A DNA stretch of 64,000 nucleotides from Ustulina deusta (lineage: Eukaryota > Ascomycota > Sordariomycetes > Xylariales > Xylariaceae). Where the stretch lies: positions 806,001 through 870,000 of the forward strand of contig JAJNNX010000004.1 of NCBI GenBank assembly GCA_023159155.1, in the 5' to 3' direction. Both the position numbers and the translations under genes were made by a program. Shown here piece after piece: positions 1 to 10,797 of the stretch (positions are counted from its first letter, which is position 1; every line of letters begins with the position of its first letter). The notes beneath the pieces are model-generated. The model was not told where the DNA came from and ran no database searches. It worked only from the letters and a program-made list of their open reading frames with translations.

Positions 1-622
1 AAGCGTTGGGGAGAAGACGGCCGGAGTCTAGACAACAAATACTTCGTTAAATCGAACGTCTCGTTTTAAGAGAACAGGCCAACGCCTAAACTGTGAAACT
101 GTACTTGGTATGGAAATAATACGTCCGCCATCATCAGCGGCTTAAGGCAATAAATGGTACCTACCCGCGCACGACCTCGCCAGGGAGGGGTGCCAAGACA
201 GGCATAAGACTGAGCCAGCCGATTAGGCTCGTAGCTACACTAGTTTCATATAGGTAGGTACCTACCTGGAAGACATAGTGTAGGTGTACGATATCTACTT
301 ATCACAGTAAATACGTAATCATCTCCACTTCTCTCCGCTTTATTTCCTTGCAGCTTGGCGTGCACTCGGTACCTGGGCTACCTACCTCCCTCCCTATCTC
401 GGTAGCGATCTAGCCTCATACCTTTTCTGCCGGTCCTCTCCGCTTCTCCCCAACACACACAATTTGCATCCCGCCGAAACCACAAAAATTTGAGATCCCA
501 GCGAGCGCGCGCTTTGCGATCGTTCGTCATCCACCGAGTACGAGCCACACCGCGGCCCACGACAGACAAGACACGACAGACAAGACGTTCTACATCTCGA
601 GTATCTCTCTCCCGCTGGAACC
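1..622. other. Upstream region of the eIF3h gene
   Basis: No gene is supported here. The stretch is the promoter and 5' leader side of the eIF3h gene that starts at 623. It carries a perfect 16-bp palindrome, AGGTAGGTACCTACCT, at 252-267, which belongs to a motif family scattered over the window. Short open frames on both strands have no recognisable content. Confidence 0.6.
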
Positions 623-1842
623 ATGGCCGACTTTGCGAAAGATGTGCCGTTGAAGACGGTCCAGGTAGAAGCTTTGGTTCGTCCACCGCTTATGCCCCTC
701 ATCTCACCCCTCCACCTCGATCGCGAACCTCTTATACTGACAGTTGATTTCCTATTCAGGTCGTCATGAAAATTGCCAAGCACTGCTCTACCAGTTTCCC
801 AACCACAGCTACCGGATCTATCGTCGGCATGGACCAGGATGGCGCTCTAGACATTACGAATTCGTTCCCTTTCCCTACCGCCGATGTTGCCAACGTCGAG
901 GGCAGCCACCAGAACGACGCCTCCGCGCTGGCCGCGGCTGCACCTCGGGCGAAGGCGAACATAACCTATCAGAACGAGATGATTCGCCACCTCAAGGAGG
1001 TGAACGTGGATGCTAACAATGTTGGCTGGTACACAAGCGCTACAATGGGCAACTTTGTCAACCTCGGCTTCATCGAGAACCAATATCACTACCAGCGTGA
1101 AAACGACAAGACAGTAGCCCTGGTTCACGACGTGAGCCGGAGCTCACAGGGCGCTCTAAGCCTGCGCGCCTTCAAGCTGACCCCTACCTTCATGACTGCA
1201 TATAAGGAGGGCAAGTTCACCACGGAGAGGTTCGACTCAACTGCCAACTTTTGGAAAGCTATAATACTAACTTACAATAGCCTACAAAAATCGAAACTCT
1301 CCTTCAGAGACATCTTCACCGAACTCCCAGTCAGCCTGCATAATTCTCACCTTCTCACCTCTTTCCTCCACCAACTACCCGCGAAGCCGACAACTGGTGA
1401 CGTGGCCATGCCTACATCGCTTGCCGACCTCCAAATTAATCCCATGCAGATGCCTCTTCATCCTTCAGCCGATACTCTTGAGCTCTCGATAGATCCCTTT
1501 TTGGAGAAGACATGTGACCTACTACTTGACAGCATAGAGTCACACTACACCGAACTCAACAACTATCAATACTACCAGAGACAATTAGCGCGAGAGCAGA
1601 CCAAGATCACAGCATGGCAAACAAAGCGTAAAGCAGAAAACGCGGCACGAGTTGCGGCCAAGCAACAACCTCTAGCTGAGGATGAATGGCAACGCATCTT
1701 CAAGCTACCACAAGAACCCAGTCGCCTTGAGGGCATGTTGAATGCTAAACAGGTAGAGCAGTACAGCAAACAGGTGGATGGATTTACGGCGTGCGTTAGT
1801 GCTAAGATGTTCGCTGTCAGGGGGACCCTTCTGCCGGAATGA
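623..1842 (+). CDS. Eukaryotic translation initiation factor 3 subunit h (eIF3h)
   Basis: Structural subunit of the eIF3 complex, which scaffolds the 40S initiation complex in the cytoplasm. Three coding exons are proposed: 623-676, 760-1229 and 1281-1842, giving 361 residues, normal for fungal eIF3h. The N-terminal MPN domain is clear ([19 protein letters not shown], then [12 protein letters not shown]). The position where active JAMM proteases have HxHP is SATM, so no metal site is expected, as is known for eIF3h. The C-terminal helical part includes [18 protein letters not shown]. Both introns use unusual GTTCG donors. The second (1230-1280, 51 nt) has no in-frame stop, so an uninterrupted frame would wrongly include 17 extra residues. 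Splicing it restores the conserved TTESLQKSKL junction. The start is the first ATG in good context, and the first exon completes the VEALVVMK motif. Confidence 0.9.
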
Positions 1843-3464
1843 GGACATTGATTGGAAAGCGGAATGTTTCCGTGGGCATGCATCTGGCACGGCGTTCGGC
1901 GATTGGGCGCTCTTTTGGGTTCAATAGAAAAGTAGCCATGTACTTGGCACAGCATCTTCATCTCACGGAGCCAGGTACAAATAAGAGCAGGCGCACGTCC
2001 CGTACTCTTATGAGACGGGTAATAAGAGCATGCCGATGTGCTACTATTACGGCGAAGGTGCCGAGAAAAGCCTGCCGCAACAGCTCGAATAGCGAAGAGG
2101 GGACGAGATGTTGGCATTGATGATGAAAGGACTACAGCCTTTGGTAAATATTTAGTTAATCAACTACACAAATCCCGGGGTGACAGCTCGGCTCTGAATA
2201 TATAGGCTCCAAAATCATGTCCATCAGGCTTTGAGATATGGTGATAATATATGCCCTATTTCGCGTTCAAGTTCGTATGTCGAGGTATGAAATGGTGTTC
2301 TTTGAAAGACAGAAAACTGATTCAAATAGTAGTGTGAAAAAACAGGCAGCTTCAGCTACCTACTTCTTTAGGCGTACCTAAATAGGTGGTTTGCTTCAAA
2401 TTCGCAGCATGTACACATAGTCCTCCTCAGTGTGGATGCAACCAACATCATATCAAGTCTGATAGTGGGGTCCGTCCGAACCGGCTTACACTACCGGTAC
2501 ACACCGTGACACCGGTGACCGGCTCAATCTGAAACCGTAAACCTCCATTGTGCCGCTGTATCTGAATATTCGTTGGATTGGGTTCTTTGGACAAGCTCAA
2601 ATTCTTATTTAGTTGGATAATCATTTCATACATAGCCATGACATGATTCAAAGCAAGCTCACAGCCGGGTAGGCAGGTACCTATCTGGTACCTCCAATGT
2701 AAATGACCTTTAGTCTGGAGGCTGATCACTTCTCAACTAGTCAGCACTGGCTCTTACGGTTTACTAGCCCGATCAACCCGACCTATCCGTCCAGGTAGGG
2801 AACTTGGTTCAATAGTCGACGCAAAACCCGGCGGCTACCCCCGTAGTGATCGGGTGTCTTAGACAGTCACGAGCAGGAAAGTCTTAAAACTCCGATGACT
2901 GCGCGTAGGTAAGCAATGCGCGAGAAATTATTAGTGAATTAACCCGACTTCGTAGCTTATGGAAGTAGTTGTCCTACCATTTGGTCGTTGGTCACATTTG
3001 CCGACAGCTTCGAGTGCGAGGGGTAGAGGGGCCTTGCCAGGCGCAGGGGGCATATCCGCTAAGCCACTATCTAAGGCGCTAGGCCGATAAGGAGCTAGCG
3101 GGGACAGCTGTCCAATCAGCCCCGAATGGCCAACCAGTCACCGTAGGAACCCGGCGGGCAATAAGAGGGCTCTGGAGGGTCTCGCAGCTCTATCGGCCAG
3201 GAGCCGGTGGGGTTCAGGACCCAGCCAGCGGCTAGGGTCCAGGGACGCTGTGTACGGCGATGGAGGGGCAGAGCCGGTCCCAAATTTTTCTGCGGCGTGG
3301 GAAATCCTCCACGACCGACTTTATCGTCTTATCCTGCCCCTCAGTGCTTACTACTTCCACCACTCCTCTCTTCTTCTTTTCCTCTTAATCCTCTTCTGTT
3401 TCACTTCCCTCAGACCTCTCTCTCTCCCTCTTTTACATTTCTTTCGCCCTCATATTCCGCCTTG
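1843..3464. other. Intergenic region between eIF3h and SAH hydrolase
   Basis: No coding sequence is recognisable. The left part is the 3' flank of eIF3h. The right part is the promoter of the SAH hydrolase gene and ends in a long pyrimidine-rich tract (about 3340-3450), common before strongly expressed fungal genes. TAGGTACCTA-like elements occur near 2670-2695. A 177-residue open frame beginning at 3207 runs through this leader and has no protein-like features. Confidence 0.55.
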
Positions 3465-3465
3465 C

Positions 3466-3662
3466 GTAAGTTCCCGTTAGATGCTTGCTTTGTGAAATCC
3501 AATGAACCGCCCTGTAGTATCTCGCTGCTAACTCACAGACCTCTCCTTAGCGTTATACCCCTCGATCATCACAGCTGTCACTTTACCACTACAGTAAGTG
3601 CCAATGAACCGAAAATAAGCCCCCGTTGGTGCAATGACACCGGACTGACCGTTTTGACACAG
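3466..3662 (+). other. Candidate 5'-UTR introns of SAH hydrolase
   Basis: Two introns can be proposed in the leader. One starts with GTAAGT at 3466 and ends at an AG at 3538 or 3550, with a GCTAAC branch-like site at 3527-3532; the AG at 3550 leaves a more usual branch distance. The second runs from GTAAGT at 3594 to CACAG at 3662 with a CTGAC-like branch, and its acceptor lies two bases before the start codon. These are inferred from splice signals only. Confidence 0.45.
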
Positions 3663-3664
3663 AA

Positions 3665-5129
3665 ATGGCCGCCCCTGCTTCTAAGTTCAAGGTCGCTGAC
3701 CTGTCCCTCGCCGCCTTCGGCCGCAAGGAGATTGAGTTAGCCGAGAACGAGATGCCTGGTCTGGTGTCCATCCGCAAGAAGTACGCTGATGACCAGCCCC
3801 TTGCCGGTGCCCGCATCGCTGGTTGCCTGCACATGACCATCCAGACCGCTGTCCTGATCGAGACTTTGACCGCTCTCGGTGCCGAGGTCACTTGGACCTC
3901 TTGCAACATCTTCTCCACACAAGACCACGCTGCTGCCGCCATTGCTGCTGCCGGCGTCCCCGTCTTTGCCTGGAAAGGCGAGTCCGAGGAGGAGTACAAC
4001 TGGTGCCTCGAACAGCAGCTGCTTGCCTTCAAGGATGGCAAGAAGCTCAACCTCATCCTCGACGATGGTGGTGACCTGACTGCCCTCGTTCACAGCAAGT
4101 ACCCTGAGATGCTCAAGGATTGCTACGGTGTCTCCGAGGAGACCACTACTGGTGTCCACCACCTTTACCGCATGCTGAAGGAGAAGAAGCTTTTGGTCCC
4201 CGCCATCAACGTCAACGACAGCGTTACCAAGAGCAAGTTCGATAACCTCTACGGTTGCCGTGAGTCTCTAATCGACGGTATCAAGCGCGCCACTGATGTC
4301 ATGATCGCTGGCAAGATCGCCGTCGTTGCTGGCTTCGGTGATGTCGGTAAGGGTTGTGCCCTGGCTCTTCAGGGTATGGGTGCCCGCGTCCTCATCACAG
4401 AGGTTGACCCCATCAACGCCCTCCAGGCTGCCATGGCCGGCTTCCAGGTCACCACCATGGAAAAGGCCGCTCCCCAAGCTCAAATCTTTGTTACCACCAC
4501 TGGCTGCCGTGATATCCTTGTTTCACACCACTTCGAGGTCATGCCCAACGATGCTATTGTTTGCAGTAAGTGACTAACAAATCGTGCCTAGAGATTGTAA
4601 TAAGCTAACTCAGCGTCAGACATTGGCCACTTCGATATTGAGATCGATGTTGCCTGGTTGAAGGCGAATGCCAAGAGCGTCCAGAATATCAAGCCCCAGG
4701 TCGACCGCTTCCTCATGTCCAGCGGCCGCCACATTATCCTCCTAGCTGAGGGCCGTCTTGTCAACCTCGGTTGTGCCACTGGCCACTCTTCTTTCGTCAT
4801 GTCCTGCTCCTTCAGCAACCAGGTCCTTGCTCAGATCATGTTGTACAAGGCTGAGGATACTGCCTTCGGCAAGAAATATGTTGCATTTGCCAAGACGGAG
4901 AAGCTTCCTGTCGGCGTCTACGTCCTCCCTAAGATCCTCGACGAGGAGGTGGCTGCCCTGCACTTGGCTCACGTCAATGTCGAGCTCACTAAGCTCACTG
5001 ACGTCCAGGCTGAGTACCTGAGCCTCCCTACCGAGGGTCCTTTCAAGGCTGACCAGTATGTTTACCACCATCCTAATATGCCTCCTTATCCTCGTACACT
5101 ACTGACATTCTCTTAGCTACCGATACTAA
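3665..5129 (+). CDS. S-adenosyl-L-homocysteine hydrolase (adenosylhomocysteinase)
   Basis: Reversibly splits S-adenosylhomocysteine into adenosine and homocysteine using bound NAD, removing the product inhibitor of SAM-dependent methyltransferases; cytosolic, methyl cycle. Exons 3665-4565, 4620-5055 and 5117-5129 give 449 residues, the usual fungal length. Visible hallmarks are the N-terminal substrate region ([16 protein letters not shown]), the NAD-binding Rossmann loop GFGDVGKG at about residues 223-230, and the C-terminus DHYRY that reaches into the partner subunit's cofactor site in this family. The last exon is only 13 nt (C TAC CGA TAC TAA). Without splicing the GTATGT intron at 5056-5116 the conserved C-terminus is lost. 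The first coding intron (54 nt) splits an Asn codon and restores CNIGHFDIE. The gene looks intact and is probably strongly expressed, given its pyrimidine-rich leader. Confidence 0.97.
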
Positions 5130-8100
5130 ACTAAATGTACATAATAATTTGTTGCGCCTGGCCTTTGCCAGGTGTGCAAGGGTGTTTTCTGTTTCAACAA
5201 GCATGAGTATGAGGCATCAACTGGCATAGGTATCATAAATTGGGACTGGGGGTTAAAAAGGTTACAAGGGGCCGGCCGGTCATACTTTTCAACAAAAGGC
5301 GTTGGCTATTATAATGCATGATTCCCCTCAGCGTTTGATATTTTCTGCAGACACGGAGGATATGTGTCACCAGATACCGACAGCTACGGAGAGAGCTGTA
5401 TAGGGCTCCGTCAACCGGGTCTCAATGGAACTGAAGAAGCTACTTAGCTTTCATACGAAATTATACAATTGCAGTCATGTGATGGGCATATGGTACAATC
5501 TTATGTTCTCCTTCTGATACCGTAGGTGCCTCCTACTATTCCTCTGCGACGCCGTAAATATTCGTAGTAGTCCTACTATCCGCCCGAAGTACATAGCTCA
5601 ACGAACAACGCACTGATCTCAAACAGGTACAGTATACTCCTGAGCTTTGAAACCTGGCGCCTTAGAACTAAACCTCATCATCACTCAATTCCTGCTTCAA
5701 GGTCGGGGTTTTCTTATCATTGCAACCTATTTCCTTGCCCCAGTCATCTATTGAAAATTATCGATTTTAACGAGGGAGCACAACCATATTTTGTTACATA
5801 TTTTGTTAATTAAGATGTTCTTTCACCAAGTGGCATTGGTAGCCACCATAAAGCCGCCTCACCCATATATATGCTGATCCCAGGTGATTATGTTGAACTG
5901 GTCATTGATGTTGTAGGTAGAATGAAGACTAAGGCTTGACTGCTAGGACCAGAACTATTCATATATATGCCCTTCGACTCTTCTAGAGTCCCGGGAAAAT
6001 AGGCGTGTCTAATAGAGTGTAAGAAAGGTCCTCGGGTATAATGTAATTTATTAAGGTAAAGTTTAGTTATCTTATTAGAAGTTAACTTGATCTCGCTACA
6101 GAATCAAATGTGTGGGTATATTGTGAAAATCCCACAATGCTCTGTTGCTAGCAATATACATACATGATGCCTTCGTTGCTCTATAGACATTGGTATCGTT
6201 ACAGAAAAAGTGACCATGTTGCTTGGATGGAGGTGTCTTACGAATTATTCATACGCAGCTAATTCTTTCCATTCAACCGTGTCATTTGATACGTACAATG
6301 CTATTGAGATGCTTGATGAATGCCCTCTCATCTCCGAAGCTCTATATAGTGTAGAGATAAGCTTGTCCTCGCTGTCGAGACCTCCATCGTCATGTGACGA
6401 ACAGAAGAAAAAAGAGAGTGTTTGAGTATTGCTAGCAGATGTCAGGGACTCATGAGTTAGGTATGGGGGTATACATAGATTTGCGTTGTTGTGCGAAAGG
6501 TCTAATCATTTTTGCAGGTTAGTCCTTGACTATCTACATACATATCCTTCCTTTGTTCCAGGGAGGAGTATCGTAACAGCAGAGATCAACAGTGTATACT
6601 TCTCAGTACCTATGCAACAACATATATTCCCAATATATGCACCCTAACATCTGGTTACGCCGTGAGTTAGTTAGTATATGTATCGCTCGGAGGAGACATA
6701 AGGTCTTCAAGCCTCCTCAGGGGAATGTGGCGTGTAAATCTATCAAATCCGAACTATTTGTCCTACACCCTTTCGGGAGGACACTCTATTATACAAGATA
6801 TTCCACGTATCAAATCCGAAGCCATGCGTGAAAATCAAACCGTTCCGGTTATCCCCGCCCTCTGGACTCGTGTCTAGCTAGTCACGCGGTGTTTCTAGAC
6901 ATGTCACACTCCTTATCTATCCAGAAGTCACCCTGTAGGGTGTTGATATCGAGGTTCTAACTATCCATAGGTGCCCTAGTTATGCATCTCGTTGTACTAC
7001 TGCTCTCGTTTCATGATGAAGCCTCTTCGTAAGCCACCAGGGGAAGGTATCACATGTGATTGTACCAGCAAATAACATCGCAGATAGGAGGAAAGGGGCC
7101 CGGATCACGCGAGAATGCGATGGAAAGCAAGGTTGAATTACCTACTTGAGTTAGTTATCTACAAGAATGTGCGACAGAAGTTACGTAGATAGCTAGGAAC
7201 AGTGAACATGTCTCCTATTCAACGTTTGTTCAGCTTGCTAAATGTTTTCCCATGAGCCTAATGTTTCTAGATAGTTTAACTAAAAACAAATCATGGATCT
7301 CAATCACCTTGAGGAAATACCCGACGTTATGTTTTGGCAACATTCGTCTACGGAGTCCCATGTGGCCATCTAGAGGAAGAGATATTGCCTGAGCATGGCG
7401 ATCCTTGGTAAGATAATGACCCCCGAGATCCCCATGGCAGCATCATGAGCCAAAACCTGGTAAAGATAATCATGATTGGTGTAAATATCTTGTTCTACTC
7501 CTAGCTACCGTAAGAGTACTGCTACAGCTATTTGGGTCGTTATCGTTTGTGTAGGCGCCGTGGCAACCCTTGGTATACTCGGATGATCGCGAGGAATCGA
7601 TAACTTCCAAGCCCTGCTTACTAGATAGACAGCCACGCTGTAAGTAATCCTTCCATTCGTCCCGTAACACATTGTTCTAGCACGGACGTAGAGGACAAAT
7701 GTTATCCGGATTTCCACATTGCAAGCATCAATAGCGTCGAAACTATTTCGATAGCCTACTATGCTCGCAGTATAATTGTTACTATGATTCTCCACGCTCG
7801 ATTGTAGTATCAACGAAAACGAAACGAACAGGACTAGAAAAGAATTACGTCTAATAGCGACTAAACAGGCATGCAGGGAGATAATTATTAGTGAAAAGAA
7901 ACGAAGGTTTTCCAAAGCTTGGTTGACGATAACGTTATTCTCGTCCATTGTTGCCACACCATGGTACTGTCTGTTCTCCGAGTCTAGGAGAGGCGTCCCT
8001 GACCGAGAACAGAGACAAAAGCAAATATGATGGGCCTCCTTCAAACAACCATCCTTTCTACAGTACAGCGGGGAACCACGTAAGCCATTATTAGCTATTA

Positions 8101-10797
8101 AGTTAGAAAAAAAAAAAAAAACCTTCCCACATATCATGTATACGCTCTCATCACCCCCTTACTCAGTCAACCTCACATGATGCCCGAATCAACATTGATG
8201 GGCACACAGCAGCGTTAGGCTAATTGATCTCCAGTAAGTATCGATACCTGAAGTGTAATTGTGTTCCATCTGTCTCAGCCAGCTTCGGCTCGGTTCCCCA
8301 GTCATGTACGAGGGCTGACTAGCTGTGGCCTTCATGTCGTGTTCCCTACCACGCAGCAGCGGAGGAGAAATTCCACTCTCTGGAACGTTTAAATTACGTC
8401 CCTTATCAGAAGCAAAACGCAGCTACGAGGTATGTATGTATGTATGTATGTATGTAGACAGACAGACGGATGCGTGACGAGCATGCATGCAGAAGACCTC
8501 TTGACACGCGCAAAAGCAAAGCAATCGTCGAGGGGCGGGGGGCGAAAGAGGGGGGTGAGAGAGCTGGCGTTTCCCGTTTTCTTTCAAAAAAGGCTAGGAA
8601 ACAGGTTCAGGGGTTGAGAAGAATAGGTACACATTAGATAAAGGCTGTCAGACCGGCCTAACCCTTCATAGGTGCTTGCTTATGCCTGTCAGGGGAAAGG
8701 GAAAAAAACCCCCCCCCGAAATATTCGTCAGGTCTGCCGCAGCTGTGCTGTACGCATGTTTTATCTGTTGCCCTTTTTTTTTTTTTTTTCAGCTTCTCCT
8801 CAGGTGCAGATAAGCAACTGCAAAGACGATTAATAGCTGAGACCCAACCTCGCAGTCCGGTAGTCGGGGGAAAAAAAAAAAAAAAAAAGAAGAAAGAAGA
8901 CAGTGTGAAATGGAATTAGATATCCATTCTCTTGCTCTCCTTCCTTTAGCTCCCAATCGTGTCCTGTTTTATTTTCTATTTATTTGTTTTTCTTTTCCTT
9001 ACCCGCACTTTTGTGCCGGAAGCCGGAAGCCCAGGTCGGTCTGCATCCCGGTGCATATGCGCCAAGTCCCAGCCACCAGGCTATACCGTTGGCAATTGAT
9101 TTGCTCTCGTGATGCGGGAGGAGAGGGAGAAGAAAAAGAAGGGAATGATCGAAAAGCTGAGCAGCAAACGGATGGGCAGGCGCGTGGATTGCACGTTGGG
9201 GGGATACGTACTCGTGGCCTTGCAAGCCAGGCCTGGCCCCCTTCTTTATTAGTTTCCTGTTTGGGGGTTCTCTGGAGTTCCATCACATGTAGACATTAAT
9301 AAATAGTAGGTAGGCTAAGGTAGGTCAAGATTCTGGCCGTCCGAGGGCTGCTCTATAGGAATCACTAGTATAGCTAGTGGAAGCATGGAAGGCTGTCCCC
9401 GTGATTATTTATAGAGAGAAAGTCATAGAACATTAGGTACTCGTCACGCACAGTAAGTATCGTGGGGATAGATAGAAAAGTTGCGGAAGAATGTGTATAG
9501 TAGTATTGTGCAGAAAGATAGAAGGGGGTTTTCTTCTAGATTAGCTGGCATTGTACATTGCCTAGTCCTTGGCATAAGAACGAAAGAGAAGAAGAAGAAG
9601 AAGAAGAAAAAAAAGGGATAGAGAAGTCAACATGGATTCGGTAACCTCGCTGTAGCCTTAGTTCGCAAAGGTAACGAAGGTAAAGGAATGTCGGAAAATC
9701 TAACACTCATGCACAATGGTAGATAAAAAGCCTCGAGACTAGCCCTTCGAGTTACATAGGGAGAGAAGCGTAGTCTATTCTCTGCCAATGGTGATGCTTG
9801 TAATCCTCCCCATGGGCAATAGTAGTAAGAGATGAGCAAGTTTTTATTTGTAACATAGCTGACTACCCAGAATCAATGGTTCGCCCCGCTATCGTTTTTG
9901 GAATGACAAAGTGCTTGGAAAGATCCGGGTCACGATTCTGGTTACATCCACGGGTTCCTAGTTCCTTTTTCTTAGGTGGCTTTCTTGACTCCAAGAATTC
10001 TATTTGAAATGCAAGCGAGTGGCATGTTATATGTACATCGCCACACCTGTCCAGATTTAAATCCTCTGTCCCAATTGGGCTGGCTTGCTGGAACGGTGGA
10101 ATTTGAGTCGAGAAACCGAATCCCTCATACTCATAGTATATATCTATCTGCTATCCAGAAAACAAACTATCTTTCAACATTCGCTGGATGGATGGATGAG
10201 ATCACCACTGACCAAGACGGGTAATATTGTATTACTTTAGATTTATGATTGACACTAAGTCTCCAGGAGACTGCGCTGGCGCTTAAGAGTCGAGTCGCCT
10301 ATGATCCATGTAACTCGATCGCACGGTGCGGTGCTACCGTCCCACTGCTCAGCTGATACTGAACAGTTGTTGTAATGTGCCAAAATACTGGTCCAAAACA
10401 CATTACCGTGTAGCCTCCAATATATGGAGGCAGATCATAACAATCTCCGATGCTAATCGTACATCATATCTGAACATGATCAAAAACAATACCTGCCTCC
10501 CTTTTATGACCTGCCGCAACGCCGACGCATAAACCCAAATCATCCGAGTATCCCTACCATCATAACCCCTTCAGATTCAAGGTCTCCCAATCCCTGTTGG
10601 CCAGTGTCTATAATGCCCAGTCTAGGCGAACAACAGATAACCGCCATACTCAACATTGAAACCGTAGCAGAAGTGATGTGAAATCTAGTAGAGAACTTAC
10701 CCACTTCTGCAGCATAGCTAGGTTACAAGCAACAATTGACGAGGAAAATATTACTACAAAGTGGTTGCGGCTAGCTGCAGGCAGTGGGGTTCTCTTA
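5130..10797. other. Gene-poor region of about 5.7 kb
   Basis: No gene is supported. It holds the 3' flank of SAH hydrolase and the 3' side of the transcription factor gene. Open frames are short; the longest (210 residues, 7505-8137 on -) contains a phenylalanine run translated from a poly-A tract and resembles no known family. Simple-sequence tracts cluster at 8428-8900, and AAG repeats occur near 9590-9610. A long non-coding transcript or decayed element cannot be excluded from sequence alone. Confidence 0.5.
8428..8900. repeat. Cluster of microsatellites and homopolymer tracts
   Basis: A (TATG)n run lies at about 8431-8455, followed by ACAG repeats. A7 and C9 runs occur near 8704-8718. 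A T-tract of about 17 bases lies at about 8773-8790 and an A-tract of about 18 bases at about 8871-8888. The T- and A-tracts could pair across a loop of about 80 bases. No gene overlaps. Confidence 0.8.

Noticed and set aside
3207..3740. 177-codon open frame before SAH hydrolase
   Set aside because: Ser/Pro/Leu-rich translation of the pyrimidine-rich leader that overlaps the true start in another frame.
7505..8137. 210-codon open frame on the minus strand
   Set aside because: Contains a Phe run from a poly-A tract, has no recognisable motif and lies in simple-sequence-rich intergenic DNA.
8910..9299. 129-codon open frame on the plus strand
   Set aside because: No homology recognised, flanked by homopolymers and a minus-strand overlap of similar size; judged a chance frame.
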